NCBI RefSeq assembly: GCF_037893015.1
Contig: NC_133661.1
Location: 183,708,306 to 183,772,305, forward strand
Length of the DNA stretch: 64,000 nt
DNA from: Macrotis lagotis
Taxonomy: Eukaryota > Chordata > Mammalia > Peramelemorphia > Peramelidae
Direction: 5' to 3'
Positions 47,518-59,542 of this stretch are shown one piece after another. The stretch's first letter is position 1. Every line of letters starts with the position of its first letter. The notes below the pieces were generated by a model, which did no database searches, was not told the origin of the DNA, and saw nothing but the letters and a program-made list of their open reading frames with translations. A program made the position numbers and the translations under genes.

Positions 47518-47966
47518 TATTTTTTATTGATATTTTATTTTTACAAATACGTGTTATGATAGTTTTCAATATTCATCCATATGCATACATATATTTTTAA
47601 GTTGCAAAATTTCCTTCCACCCTACCTTCCCACCCACCACCCCTCAGCATGGAACAGTCAAGTTAAGACTGTACATAATCATTTGTGGTAAGTATATTTA
47701 TTGATTAGTCATTTTTGGTATGAGGAATTAGGATTAAGGGAAAGAAATACATAAGATATATTTTTTAAAAAAGTGAATGTAGTATTCATCAAATTCTGAA
47801 GCAGAATTTTTTTTAAGATCTGACTTAATTTCAGTGATAAGTGCTTTGTAATTGTGTTCATATAGTTTCTGGCTTTGTCTTGGGAGTTAGATTTCCAAGT
47901 ATTTAAAGTTGCCTGCAGTTACTTTAAATGGAATTGCCTTTTCCATCTCTTGCTCTTGGACTTTGT

Positions 47967-47968
<2 letters not shown>

Positions 47969-48002
<34 letters not shown>
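47969..48002. repeat. (TA)n microsatellite
   Basis: Pure TA run inside the L1 ORF2 remnant. Confidence 0.95.
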
Positions 48003-48005
<3 letters not shown>

Positions 48006-50806
48006 GTCAATGATTTATGTGGGTTTATTTTATATCCTGCTTCTTTGCTGAATTTGTTAATTGTTTCAAACAGGTTTTTAGATGATTTTTTGGCTTTCTC
48101 TAAGTATACCATCATATCATCTGCAAAGAGTGAAAGTTTTGCTTCCACATTGCTAATTCTGATTCCATCAATTTATTTTCTTTTCTTAGTGCTACAAAAA
48201 AATTTCTAAAATTATATTGAATAGTAATGGTGATAATGGCATCCTAGTTTCTCCCCTGATCTTATTGGAAGTGCTCCAAGTTTATCCCCATTACATATAA
48301 TGTTTGTTGATGATTTTAGATAGATACTACTTATCATCTTAAGAAAAGCTCTATTCCTAAACTTTCTAATGTTTTTATTAGGAATGGATTTTATATTTTA
48401 TCAAAGTATTTTGCAGCAGATATTGAGATAGTCATATGATTTGTGTCGGTTTTGCTATTGATATATTGAGTGTTTTAAGATTTCTGCAAAAATGTTCTTT
48501 AGGGAGATTGTTCTATAATTTTCTTTGTCTATTTTGGTTCTTCCTGGCTTAGGTATCTGTACCATGCTGGTGTCATGAAAGGAATTTGCAGATCTCCTTC
48601 ATCTCCTATTTTTAAAAATAGTTTATGTAGAATAGGAGTTAATTGTTCCTTAAATGTTTGGTAGAATTCACTTGCAAATCCATCTGGACTTTTTCATAGG
48701 GAGTTTGTTTATGGTTTCTTCAATTTTTTTTTCTGAAATGGGTTATTTTAAGTTTGTTATTTCCTACTCTGTTAATCTGGGCAGTCTGCATTTTTGTAAC
48801 TATACATCCATTTCTTTCTGGTTATCAAATTTATTGGTATATAGGTGGGCAAAGTAGCTCTGAATTATCTCTTTAATTTCCTCCTCAATGGTTCTTAGTT
48901 CACCCTTTTAATTTTTGATACTGGTAATTTGGTTATCTTCTTTCTTTTTTAAATCAGATTAACCAAAGGTTTATCTATTTTATTAGCTTTTTCAGAAAAC
49001 CAACTCCTAGTTTTATTTATTAGGTCAATGGTTTTCTTGCTTTCAATTTTATTAATCTCCCCCTTCTATTTCCAGAATTTCTAATTTGGTATTTAATTGG
49101 AGTTCTTTAATTTGTTCTTTTTTTCTAGATTTTTTAGTTGCATACCAATTCAATGATCTCTTTCTCTATTTTATTCATTTAACATTTAGAGATTTAAAGC
49201 TTCCCCTCAAAACTGCCTTGGCTGCATCCCATAAATTTTGGTATGATGTCTCAATATTAACATTTTCTTGGATATAATTATTGATATTTCTATGATTTGT
49301 TATTTAATCCACTCATTATTTAAAACTTATTTAGTTTCCAATTAATTTTTGGTTTATCTTCCTGTGACTCTTTATTACATATAATATTTATTGCATCATG
49401 TTCTGAGAAGTCTGCATTTATTATTTCTGTCTTTCTGCATTTAATTATAAGGTTTTCATGCCCTAGTACATGGTCAGTTTTGGTATAGGGAGCATGTACT
49501 GCAGAGAAAAAAGGTATATATTTTATATACCCATTAAGTTTTCTCCAGAGGTCTATCATATCTAAGTTTTCTAACATTTCATTCACCTTCTTAGCTACCC
49601 TCTTTTCATTTTGTGGTTAGATTTATCTAGTTCTGAGAGGGGGAGATTAAGGTCCCACATTATAAAAGTTTTGCAGTCTGTTTCTTTATAATTCACTCAG
49701 CTTTTCCTCTACAAATCTGAATGTTATATCACTAAATGGATATATGTTTAATAGTGATATAACTTCATTACCTATGGTACCTTTTAAGAAGATGTAGTTT
49801 TCTTCCTAACCCCTTTTTAATTTAATCTGTGTTTGCTTTTGCTATATCTGAGATCAGGATTGCTATCCTTGATATTTTTTACATCATTTTAAGCATGGCA
49901 TATTTTGCTCAATCGCTTTACCTTTATCTATGTGTATCTCTCTACTTCAAATATGTTTCTTGTAAACAACACACTGTAGGGTTCTAGTTTTTAATCCATT
50001 CTACTATCCACTTCCATTTTATGAGACAATTCATCCCATTCATATTTACAGTTAAGATTACTAATTCTGTATTTTCCTCCACCTCTATTTTTCATCATTG
50101 ATATTTTTCTCTTTCCTTTCTACTTATTCCTTCTCACCAAAGTTTTACTCCTTTTCCCCTTTAACTTTTTTAAAAATTTGACTTTCAGCTTATTTTCACT
50201 TATACCTTCACCTTTCCTTTTATGAGTTCCTTCTTTTCCTATCTTTCCCTCCCCCCCCCCCTTCCCGCTGCTTCCCTGTGGAGTAGGATAGATTTTTAAA
50301 ACCAAGTGGGAATATATCTTATTCCCTCTCTGGGCCAAATCAATTTAATAGAATTTGCTCATTGTTCACACCCTCCCTTCTTTACCTCTAAAATTATAAA
50401 TCTTTGTGCCTCTTTACCTGGTATTATTTTTCATTCAGGCTTTATTAATCAGGCATCACCAATCACAGCTTGATTAAGTGATTGTTTGATAAGTTCAAGG
50501 TGTTATCAAATTACCATCACAGATTGGGTGATTGATTGTTTGATAAGCAGAATTGCCTCAAAGTCACTAAGTACACTCCCCACTCCCCTCTTCTGTCTCA
50601 TTAGAAGTACTCTTTTCAAGATTCTTGAATTACATCAAATTATAATCATTTTTTTTCTTACCCCCCCCCATTTTAAGTACCTTCCAAGGACACACAATCC
50701 TTCTGAGTGAAAGTATCATCCAAAGCCAAATCATTTCATGAACTATTTGTACTCTTTCCCCTAAGCACACTTACTCCCCGACTCCCTACCCTGCCCCCCA
50801 CTCCCA

Positions 50807-50998
50807 GTACTTAATCTTTTCTTAAGTAAAGTATGGATTAAGTCCAACCTTGATTTAATTAACTATAAGAATCTCACTTCCCCCACCCCACCTCATCCAG
50901 GAGTACTTAACCCCTTGTTAAGTAAAGTATGGATTAAGTCCAACTCTGATTTTATTAACTATAAAAATCTCAAAGGACTCTAAATAATGGGACTCTCT
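50807..50998. repeat. Two-copy 96-bp tandem repeat in the L1 spacer
   Basis: The block GTACTTAA...TTAAGTAAAGTATGGATTAAGTCCAAC...ATTAACTATAA occurs at 50807 and again at 50903, a period of 96 bp. The other L1 copy has one such block, near 6637-6730. Confidence 0.85.
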
Positions 50999-51699
50999 TA
51001 ATGCCTCACTTAAGAACTTTACAAATGATTGCAAGTTATGGGAAACCCTGACTCAGGACTCTCCAGTTTATGATGCCCTCTTCAGAGAAAGTGCTAAGAT
51101 TTATGAGCACAGCAGAATTAGGGCAGGTCAAATGAAACTGAGAAATTTCAGTTTAGAGTAAACACCTCTGCTTTTCATCAGGATTTTTTCTTTTGTCTCA
51201 AACAGTGTCATCTTGGACTTCTTCAATGGAGAGACAAGATCCTACCATACACTTATCCTCTAAGACCAATCTCTTCAATTATATTTGATCTTTTAGTTAT
51301 CCTAAGAGAAGTACAATTCTCAAGAGTTATAAGTGTTATATCTTCCATTTTCTATACAATTTGATGGTCTTGACAAACATTTGCTTTGTTTTGTTTTGTC
51401 CTTCCCCTTTTCATTTACTTTTTCATGCATCTCTTGGGTCATATTTTTGGCAATTGAATTCCCTCTTCAGTTCTGGTCTTTTTGTCTAGCCTCACATGAC
51501 TTTACTTTCCCTTTTCTCTCCAAGAGACAGATCTTCACTGAAGATCCTCCATGATGTCTACTGTTGAAAACTTCTTTTGGATCTTTTCTTTTTCTTGGTG
51601 GAATCTGTAGCTTTAATCTGTGCAGAGGTTTCATTTATCTTAGATAGGAAAAAGCTCCAGGGGCATGTTAGTTTCATGCCACTATCTTGGCTCTACCCC

Positions 51700-53845
51700 A
51701 GAAGTCTTGAGCTAAACACTCTTTGTCAAATAGTGAATTCTTATCACAGAATCTAATGGCTTTGAGTTTATCAAACAGTAGATTATTGTGATCCCTTAAC
51801 TACTGTTTCTTTTAAACCTATTCTAAACCACTGATTCATTACTCTATTTCTTAACCATTACCAGGTAGTTTTGATGACTGTCACTTTATAGTATAGTTTT
51901 AGATCTCATAGAGCTAGGCCACCTTCCTTTACATGTTTTTTTTCCCATCAATTTCCTTGATATTCTTGACCTTTTTTTGCTCCATATTAATTTTGTCATT
52001 ATTTTTTCTAGGTCAGTATGGCACTGAAAAAGTAATGTAATTTTGGTAGAATTGTCAAATTTATTATATTAGCTTGAACTAACCATGATCCATTGACATT
52101 TTTCTTATTGTTTAGATCAGACTTTCTTTGTGTGAAAAGTGCTTTGTAATTGTGTTCATACAGTTTCTGGGTTTGTCTTGGGAGGTAGATTCCCAAGTAT
52201 TTAATGTTGTTTGCAATTACTTTAAACTTTCTATCTCTTACTCTTACTCATTGGCTTTGTTGTTTATATATAGAAATGCTGATGATTTATATGGATTTAT
52301 TTTATATCCTGCTACTTTGTGGAATTTGTTGATTGTTTCAAGAAAGTTTTTTAGATGATTTTCTCAGGTTCTCTAAGTATACCATCATATCATCTGCAAA
52401 GAGTGAAAGTTTTGCTTTCTCATTGCCAATTCTGATGCCTTCAATTTCTTTTTCTTCTCTTATTGCTAAAGCTAGCATTTTTTTTTTAGTTTTTTGCAAG
52501 GCAATGGGGTTAAGTAGCTTGCCCAAGGCCACACAGCTAGGTGTGTGAGGCCGGATTTGAACTCAGTACTCCTGACTCCAGAGCCAGTGCTCTATCTACT
52601 GTGCCACTAAAGTTAACATTTCTAATACTATATTGTATAGTAGTGATATTAATGGACACTCTTGTCTCACCTCTGATCTTATTGGAATGCTCCTAGTTTA
52701 TCCCCATTACATATAATATTTGTTGATGGCTTTAGATAGATATTAGTTATTGTTTTAAGGAAAACTCCATTTATTCCTGTACTTTCTAGTGTTTTTAAAA
52801 GGAATAGAATGGATGTTGAATTTTATCAAAGGCTTTTTCAGCATCTATTGAGATAATTATATGATTTTGGTTGATTTTTTTGTTATTTATATGATCAATT
52901 ATGTTGAGTGTTTTCCTAGTATTGAACTCTCCTGGCCTACCTGGTATAAATCCTGACCATGGTGTAAGAGTTTTGCACCAATGATCATTAGGGAGATTGA
53001 TTTATAAATTTCTTTGTTTGTTTGTATTCTTCCTGGTATAGGTATTAGCATCTCATTGGTGTCATGAAAGGAATTTGGTAGAACTTTTCCTATTTTTAAA
53101 AGTAGTTTATCTAAAATTGGAATTAATTGTTCCTTAAAAGTTTGGTAGAATTCACTTGTGAATTCAGCTGGACTTAGAGGCTTTTTCTTATGGAATTTAT
53201 TGATGGTTTCTTCAATTTCTTTTTCTGAAATGGGGCTGTTTAAGTATTATATTTCCTTTGCGGCTTTATGGATAATTTATTTTTAAAAAATATTCATCTA
53301 TTTCACTTATATTGTCAAATTTATTGGCATACAGATCAGCAAAATAACTTCAAATATTCCCTTTAATTTCCTCCTCATTGGTAGTGAGTAAACTCTTTTC
53401 ATTTTGATATTGTTAATTTAGCTTTCTTTTTTCTTTTTTTAAATCAGATTAAACAAAGATTTATGGTTTTTCTTGCTTTCAATTTTGTAAATCTTTCCCT
53501 TGATTTTCAGAATTTCTAATTTGCTATTTAACTGGGGATCTTTAATTTGTTCATTTTTCTAACTTTTTTAGTGCATACCCAATTAATTGATCTCCTTTTT
53601 CTCTATTTTATTCATATGATCACTTAGATGTACAAAATTTCCCTTATAAACTGCTTTGCATGCATTTTATGAAGTTTGAAATGATATCTCATTGTTAACA
53701 TTTCTTGGATGAAATGATTATTTGTATGGCTTGTTGGTTGATACGCTTGTTCTTTAAATTTAAATTATTTAGTTTCCAATTAATTTTTGGTTTATCTTTC
53801 CATGACCCTTTATTTGATGTAATTTTTATTGCATCATGATCTTAA
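51700..53845 (-). mobile_element. L1 LINE, 5' part of the interrupted copy
   Basis: It continues the ORF2 of 46160-47517 (AACAGTAGATTATTGTGATC at 51774, matching 2903-2925 of the first L1) through the reverse transcriptase to the endonuclease. It is truncated at about 53845. A SINE is inserted at 52481-52606. Confidence 0.83.
52481..52606 (-). mobile_element. Marsupial tRNA-derived SINE
   Basis: Reverse-oriented SINE, slightly shortened in the middle. Diverged target-site duplication CTAAAGCTAGCATTT (52466-52480) / CTAAAGTTAACATTT (52607-52621). Confidence 0.92.
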
Positions 53846-53849
53846 AAAT

Positions 53850-54640
53850 ACACATTATGGCTAAAATGTTCATACTCGTTGGTCCAGACCTTCAAAAACG
53901 TGATCCAACTGTATGCATACCAAAGGATTATTGATAAAGAGAACAACTCCATAATACCCTAAAATATTGATTTAAGGCAGCACTTTTTGTTATAGCAAAG
54001 AATTGGAAATAAGGTAGATATCCATTAATTAGAGAATGTTAAAATTGTTCAAAAATGTATTTCCGGGGCGGCTAGGTGGCATAGTGGATAAAGCATTGGC
54101 CTTGGAATCAGGAGTACCTGGGTTCAAATCTGGTCTCAGACACTTAATAATTGCCTAGCTGTGTGGCCTTGGGCAAGCCACTTAACCCCATTTGCCTTGC
54201 AAAAACTAAAAAAAAAGTATTTCCTAAGCTGTAAGAAATGATGATTATCATGAATACAGAGAAATATGGAAAGATTTACATGAACTAATATAAAGCAAAG
54301 AAGTCAAAGCCAAAACACCCATATATACAATGACTATAGCACTGTAGATGGAAAGAATAACAATCACAAAATAAATGGAAATTAATATTGTGATATTACA
54401 AAGAACACGCAGTACTCCAAAAAAGAGATATGAAAAGACACCTTCTTCTACTCATTTAGAGATGTTTGCAGGGATTCTGGGGTTAAGTCCATGGATGTAT
54501 AATGTTGAATATATTGAAATTTTTTTGATATGTTGAGTAATTTTACTGACTTTCATATTTTCCTATTAAAAAAAAGTTCATTTGTGGGATAGCTCTTTGA
54601 GAGTGAGATGGAAAAATGGGTATTGAAGCAAATTGAGAGG
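53850..54640 (+). mobile_element. Old L1-like 3' end, interrupted by a SINE
   Basis: Plus-strand blocks TTATAGCAAAGAATTGGAAATAAGG and GGAAAGATTTACATGAACTAATATAAAGC resemble the terminal ORF2 part of L1-like LINEs. It is more diverged than the other copies. Confidence 0.6.
54065..54216 (+). mobile_element. Marsupial tRNA-derived SINE
   Basis: Full-length SINE, head GGGGCGGCTAGGTGGC, tail TTGCCTTGCAAAAACTA plus poly(A). Short direct repeats GTATTTCC flank it. Confidence 0.94.
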
Positions 54641-54679
54641 ATAAAAGAAGCAAAAAATTCTCAATAGAGATTAATTTTA

Positions 54680-54832
54680 GGGGTGCATAGGTGGCACAGT
54701 GGATAGAGCACTGGCCCTGGAGTCAGGAGTACCTGAGTTCAAATCCAGCCTCAGACACTCAATAATTACCTAGCTGTGTGGCCTTGGGCAAGCCACTTAA
54801 CCCCATTTGCCTTGCAAAAACCTAAAAAAAAG
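54680..54832 (+). mobile_element. Marsupial tRNA-derived SINE
   Basis: Full-length SINE (head GGGGTGCATAGGTGGC, GAGTTCAAATCCAGCC). Target-site duplication ATTAATTTTA at both ends (54670-54679 and 54835-54844). It lies about 160 bp from the V-G RSS. Confidence 0.94.
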
Positions 54833-54995
54833 AAATTAATTTTAAAAAGCTATAGTCCCTTAAAGCCAGGATCTCACACTGCATCTGGTATAAAAATATT
54901 TTATTGTGAACCTGCAAAGATGAATCTACTTAAATGCTTCCTGGGTACTATCATATGTCTCTTGGTAGAGACTGTAGCAAGAGTTCCCTCTGCAG

Positions 54996-55034
54996 GGTTT
55001 GTGCACAGGCTACAGGTGCCTGGGCATCACTGTG
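54996..55034 (-). other. RSS-23 of V-G
   Basis: Perfect coding-strand heptamer CACAGTG (55034-55028), 23-bp spacer, nonamer GCACAAACC (55004-54996). Confidence 0.95.
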
Positions 55035-55581
55035 TCTCCACACCACAAAGATAGGTGCCTGAGTCTCCAGGCTGGGAGGCTGTGATGTACAGGGTGCTGA
55101 AACGCTCCTTCCTGTTGATTGTAGATTTTAGCCTTCCTCTCACCTTCTCCTCAGAACTTATGTAAAAGAGGGAGGTGAGGCCTTTCTCATGATCCTGCTT
55201 GAACCACTGAAGTCCTCGGGAAGCACTGTCTGAGTAACTGCAGTTGAAAGCAGTATTATCTCCCTCCTGGACCTTCCTGATCAGTGGACTTTGCTCCACC
55301 TTTTGTTGGCAGCTCACCCCTTGACAAAAAAAAAACAACAAAAAACAACATCAGACACAATATCAACTCAGCAGTATCCATAATCTTCCCTCAATTTCTC
55401 AATATCTCTATGAAATTCCTTGTGATAGCACATCTTTCCTCCTTGGTCATGTGGAGAATGTTTTTTTGGGCTTCCCTACTCCCATCTCCATTCCTTTACT
55501 CTCTTCCACAACTTTTCTCCCCAACTCACAGCACACTTGAAGACACAGCATCACTAATGAGACTCCCAGTGGCTTCTCCAT
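55035..55581 (-). CDS. TRAV: V-G: T-cell receptor alpha variable segment, intact
   Basis: Leader exon 55530-55581 (MEKPLGVSLVMLCLQVC plus split Trp codon; donor GTGAGT), a 210-bp intron, and V exon 55035-55319 (acceptor AAG after a T/A-rich tract). The open V exon has VSCQQKVEQSP, first Cys in FNCSYSD, LQWFKQDHEKGLTSLFYI, FR3 RFSTLYITASQPGDSGTYLC with the second Cys, and the CDR3 start GVE. The QWF...GLTSLFYI and ASQPGDS patterns are typical of alpha V segments. It stands apart from the A-E block and is nearest to V-H. It should be able to rearrange and be expressed in T cells. Confidence 0.94.
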
Positions 55582-55733
55582 CCTTTCACTTTACAGAGAT
55601 TAGAAAAACTGGGGTCTAAGATCTTGGTTATGGACCTTGATTCTCTAGTTAAAGGAGTCCTTTTCACTTCTAATTATATGTAGTTCTTTTTCTTCTCTAG
55701 AGAACATATGGTATTCTCAGACTTATTACTCAA

Positions 55734-55740
55734 CCAATCA
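55734..55740 (-). promoter_or_regulatory. Inverted CCAAT box, V-G promoter
   Basis: Plus-strand CCAATCA about 153 bp upstream of the leader ATG, followed by a TTTGTCACCTCAGAC block similar to the one at V-E. Confidence 0.65.
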
Positions 55741-55799
55741 CAGCTTGATTTGTCACCTCAGACTTCCTACTTTACTCTTTTATCAGATACATAGAGAAA

Positions 55800-58420
55800 A
55801 AATGCTCAGAGAGACATTTAAAAAAAATCATGACAGCACTGCCACCCTCAGGCCTAAAAATAATTGCTGTTACAATTAAGAAATATTTAGTAGAAGATAT
55901 TTACCAATATTTTAGAAATACAAGAATGTTCACTTTTATTACCATTTAACAAAATAAAAATATTTTAAGGGTAAGTAGAAAATCAACAAGTAGTTAGGGC
56001 AGGGAGAATGTTTTAGAAAATCAGAAATGGTTTGAACAAAGGAATAGAGATTCGCAAAGTGGTTTTTAGAGTTTAGAATAGTAGTAGTGATGATGGTAGT
56101 AAAAATTTAGAGAATGCTTTAAAGGAAAAGATTTACATCTTTCCATTAAATTCTTACAATACTGTGAGCTGCTATTGCCCAAACAGTCATTGAACTTGGC
56201 TTAGAAAGCAGAAGTTTTGGAGGAGACACTCAAGTCAATCAACATTTATGATGTTTTGGGAACAATGCTAAGTGCTAAAGATATAAAGAAAAAGCAATTC
56301 TGCCCCATCCATCCAAGCAAAAAAGGAGCTCCCATTCTAATGGGTAAATGGCATGAAAATAATTATTTGTCTGTGTTAAATAATGGAATGTAATCTTGGA
56401 GAGAATAAATTAACAGCAGAGAGATCCAGAAAAGCTCATGTAGAAGGAAGGATTTGGGGTGAATCTTAAAGGAAGTCTTGTACCAGGTTATGGAAAGTCT
56501 TGAATTCCAGAACTAATGATATCAAATTTCTTCAAAGGGCTATAGGAACCACCAAAGATACTACAGAGAAATGATATAACTGGATCTGTGAGCCAGATTC
56601 TTTTTTTTGCCATTGGCATGACATTATTCTGGCAGATTGAAGGGTTAGGGCAGCAGAGTCAGGAATACATATAAGGAATCCATAAAAATAATCCAGTAGA
56701 ATGGTATTGAGATCCTGTACTATGGTAGTGGTGAAAGCAATAGAGAAGTTGGAATCGATGGAAAAAATGTAAAGGGGTTAAAAAAAAAGTAAACTTTTAG
56801 TAACTGATTGACTATGAAAAGTTGGGAAGCTAAAACAAAAATGTCCATGAAGGACATTGATTGTGGTATCACTGATATGTGACATATTCAAAAGAGATGT
56901 AGATTGAGATGGGTTTGCAAACTTGATTTTTAACTTGTTGAATTTAAGACTATGATGAGACATCACTTAAAGATGTAGATCTACAGTTCAAAAATGTTGT
57001 AGACTTAGAGTCATGGGAACAAAATTTACTATGACTGAGAATGAAGAGAAAGTGTAAAACACTAAGGGGCAATACTTATCAGATAAATAAGAAATGAGAA
57101 GCCTGTTCAAAACTGGAATTATGTCCCTCAAACACCATATCTGATCAGTTGCCAAGTTTTGTTGACTACTTCTATAACATCTTTCATATTTCTCCACTTC
57201 TCTCTACCCATAATCCTAATTAGGCTATTATTAACTCTCACCTGGACTATTGTAACAAGCCCCAAATACTCATTCCATTTGTAGTCTTTCCCTTATGGCT
57301 CCACATTGCCCATAGTAAAAAATGCATACACATCAGTCTGACATAGAAGAATTTATACAATATGTCTCTCACTTTCTGTTCCAAACTTATTTCATTACAA
57401 GTTTTGAATATTGACTTTGTGATCTGTATGACCCTGACTTTGATCAAGTTATGGAATCCCTGGGTTTCAGTTTTATTACCTATAAACTGAAAGGATTGAA
57501 TCAGAAGATCTTGCTCTAAATCTCTGAATCTTTGAATTTTGCATTCCAGTTGCAATGAACTATCTACTGTTTAATGAATTGAATTCCCAAACTAGACAAT
57601 CCATTTTCTTCCATTCTACATTTGAATAGGCTTTTCTGCTATCCCTAGAGTAAGGCAGTAGTCCTTTTCATTTCTGTTTCTCAGTTTCCTCCTCTTCTTT
57701 CAGGTTTGCTGCCATTTCCTTTAAGAACAATTCCTTCATTTCTTCCATTCTTTATCGTAGTGCTGTCTTTATCCTCAAATTGCTTATGTCGTATTTGTTT
57801 GAGTCCAGGTGACTGCCTCTTTCCCCTACCCCTATTAGAATTTTGTTATGTTTTGATTTTGTATTCCTAGTATCTATCACAGTATTCTCACACATAGTAG
57901 ATGCTTAATAATCATTCATATATAAAACTGGTTTTATTTTTTTAAAAAAAGACTCAAAAGGACTTAGAAAATCAGGAAGAGAGCTAGGAGACTAGGTATC
58001 TCTGAAAGGGAGGAGAAACACAACTATTATGGAGGTATATTTAATTCCATATTTCTTACTTTTTTGTGTATGGGCATGGACCCCTGTGCAAGTTGGCTGA
58101 AAATTATGGACTCCTCCATATTATGTTTTAATTTATATAAAATAATATACATTCAATTTCAAAATAAACCAATTATTTTGAACAATGGTAATCAAGATAT
58201 TTTTAAAATTCCTCCACAAAAATACCTATCCATCAACCCCTTAGGGGTCTGGGAATCTCAAGTTAAAAAATCCCTGGTTTTCATTTAATTTAATAACCAT
58301 TTAATACATTACAACTATGTGCCAAGAAAGACAATAGCTACTTAGGATTAAAAGACAATCAAAATACGGTCTTAGTTCTCAGATATCTTACATCCTATGA
58401 GAAAAGATGTAATATGTAAT
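55800..58420. repeat. Gene-free stretch with old dispersed repeats
   Basis: 56230-56780 carries the dispersed module also seen near 20700 and 43780 (AACATTTATGATGTTTTGGG, GGAGCTCCCATTCTAATGG). 57410-57545 is a CORE-SINE 3' end (GACTTTGATCAAGTTATGG ... TCTCTGAATCTTTG). No coding region, V exon or RSS was recognised on either strand. Confidence 0.55.
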
Positions 58421-58690
58421 AATTAATAATTGCTAACATATTTCCAGTTCCTACTATGTACTAGGTAGGCATTGTGATTTATAAATATTGTCTCATCAGA
58501 TCTTTAGAAAAACTCTGATGTATGTGCTATTATTATCCCCATGTTACAGATAAGGAAACTGGGGCAAATAGTGGTTAAGTGATTTGTCCAGGTCACACAG
58601 TTACTAAGCATCTGTGACTGAATTTGAATTTAGGTTTTCTTGACTTCAGACCTAGCATTCAATCAACTGAACTATCTAGTTGCTAATTGT
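58420..58690 (-). repeat. MIR/CORE-SINE relic
   Basis: Nearly complete MIR order: CTACTATGTACTAGGTAGGC, ATTATTATCCCCATGTTACA, GATAAGGAAACTGGGGCA, GTCCAGGTCACACAG. Confidence 0.85.
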
Positions 58691-59038
58691 CACCTAATTG
58701 AAGATATAAAGAGATAAGAAAAATTAAATTTATGATTTTTTTCAATTCCCTTTTATGTGTTGTCTTCACTTTTTAAAATGTAATCGTTATTTTTGCTTCT
58801 ATTTAGGGGCAGGATGATAGTGCTAAGAGGACTGTAATTAGGGAGCTGGGGCAGCTCATATTCATGTCTTTAATCTCTTTAAGAAAGCAAGAGGTTAGTT
58901 CAGCTGCTGGTGACAAACAGCTCCTCAGTGTAGGATGAGGTGCTCCCAAATATTTGGAAAATTAATCATTGTAAAGTATTACATTTGCTTATTATTTTAA
59001 TTTCTTTATGACCCTCTTTAGTTGTTCAAAATATTCTT

Positions 59039-59192
59039 TTTAAAAAACATGTTTATTTTAAGGCAATGGGGTTAAGTGACTTGCCCAAGGCCACACAGCT
59101 AGGCAATTAGTAAGTGTCTGAGGCTGGATTTGAATTCAGGTCCTTCTGACTCCAGGGCCAGTGCTCTATCCACTGTGTCACCTAGCTGCCTC
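59039..59192 (-). mobile_element. Marsupial tRNA-derived SINE
   Basis: Reverse-oriented SINE with a 14-bp target-site duplication TTCAAAATATTCTT (59025-59038 and 59195-59208). Confidence 0.95.
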
Positions 59193-59503
59193 TATTCAAA
59201 ATATTCTTAGAAAATAAGAAAGACTAGTTTGAAAGATATCAAGGAAGGAGAGGAGGGAAAGTAAGAAATCTATATCTTTATTGGCAGGAGAACAGATCCA
59301 GAGGGATCGAAGAAGTATAAAGGATTGATGATTCTGACTACCAAGAAGAAGACTTGAGTTTTGTTATGTAGAGATATGCTATTTTATGTGTTAGGTTGGA
59401 AATAACCTCTATGTAAACCAGGCAAGAAGAACTTGTAGGGTTGGTCTAGAGGTGTCATCATAGGCCCCAATGCTCAGGAATGCAACTGGAGCCCCAAATG
59501 CAG

Positions 59504-59542
59504 GTTTTGGGCACAGCCTGCATGTATCTAGCAATTGGTGTG
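59504..59542 (-). other. Weak RSS-23 of V-H
   Basis: Coding-strand heptamer CACACCA at 59542-59536 (first four bases kept, last three changed), 23-bp spacer, and nonamer GCCCAAAAC. It is likely poor. Confidence 0.7.

Larger units (their letters stand above)
47518..51699 (-). mobile_element. Internally deleted L1 nested inside another L1
   Basis: Minus-strand L1 with its 5' end (GGGGTAGAGCCAAGATAG) at 51699, a 5' UTR to about 51487, no ORF1 (deleted), a long spacer (51440-50076), ORF2 endonuclease and reverse transcriptase (about 50075-47815), then directly its 3' UTR (47800-47518). The ORF2 C-terminal third is missing. Diverged flanks AAAAATCTTTTA (47508-47519) and AGAAGTCTTGA (51700-51710) may be the target-site duplication. 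All frames are broken. Confidence 0.8.
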
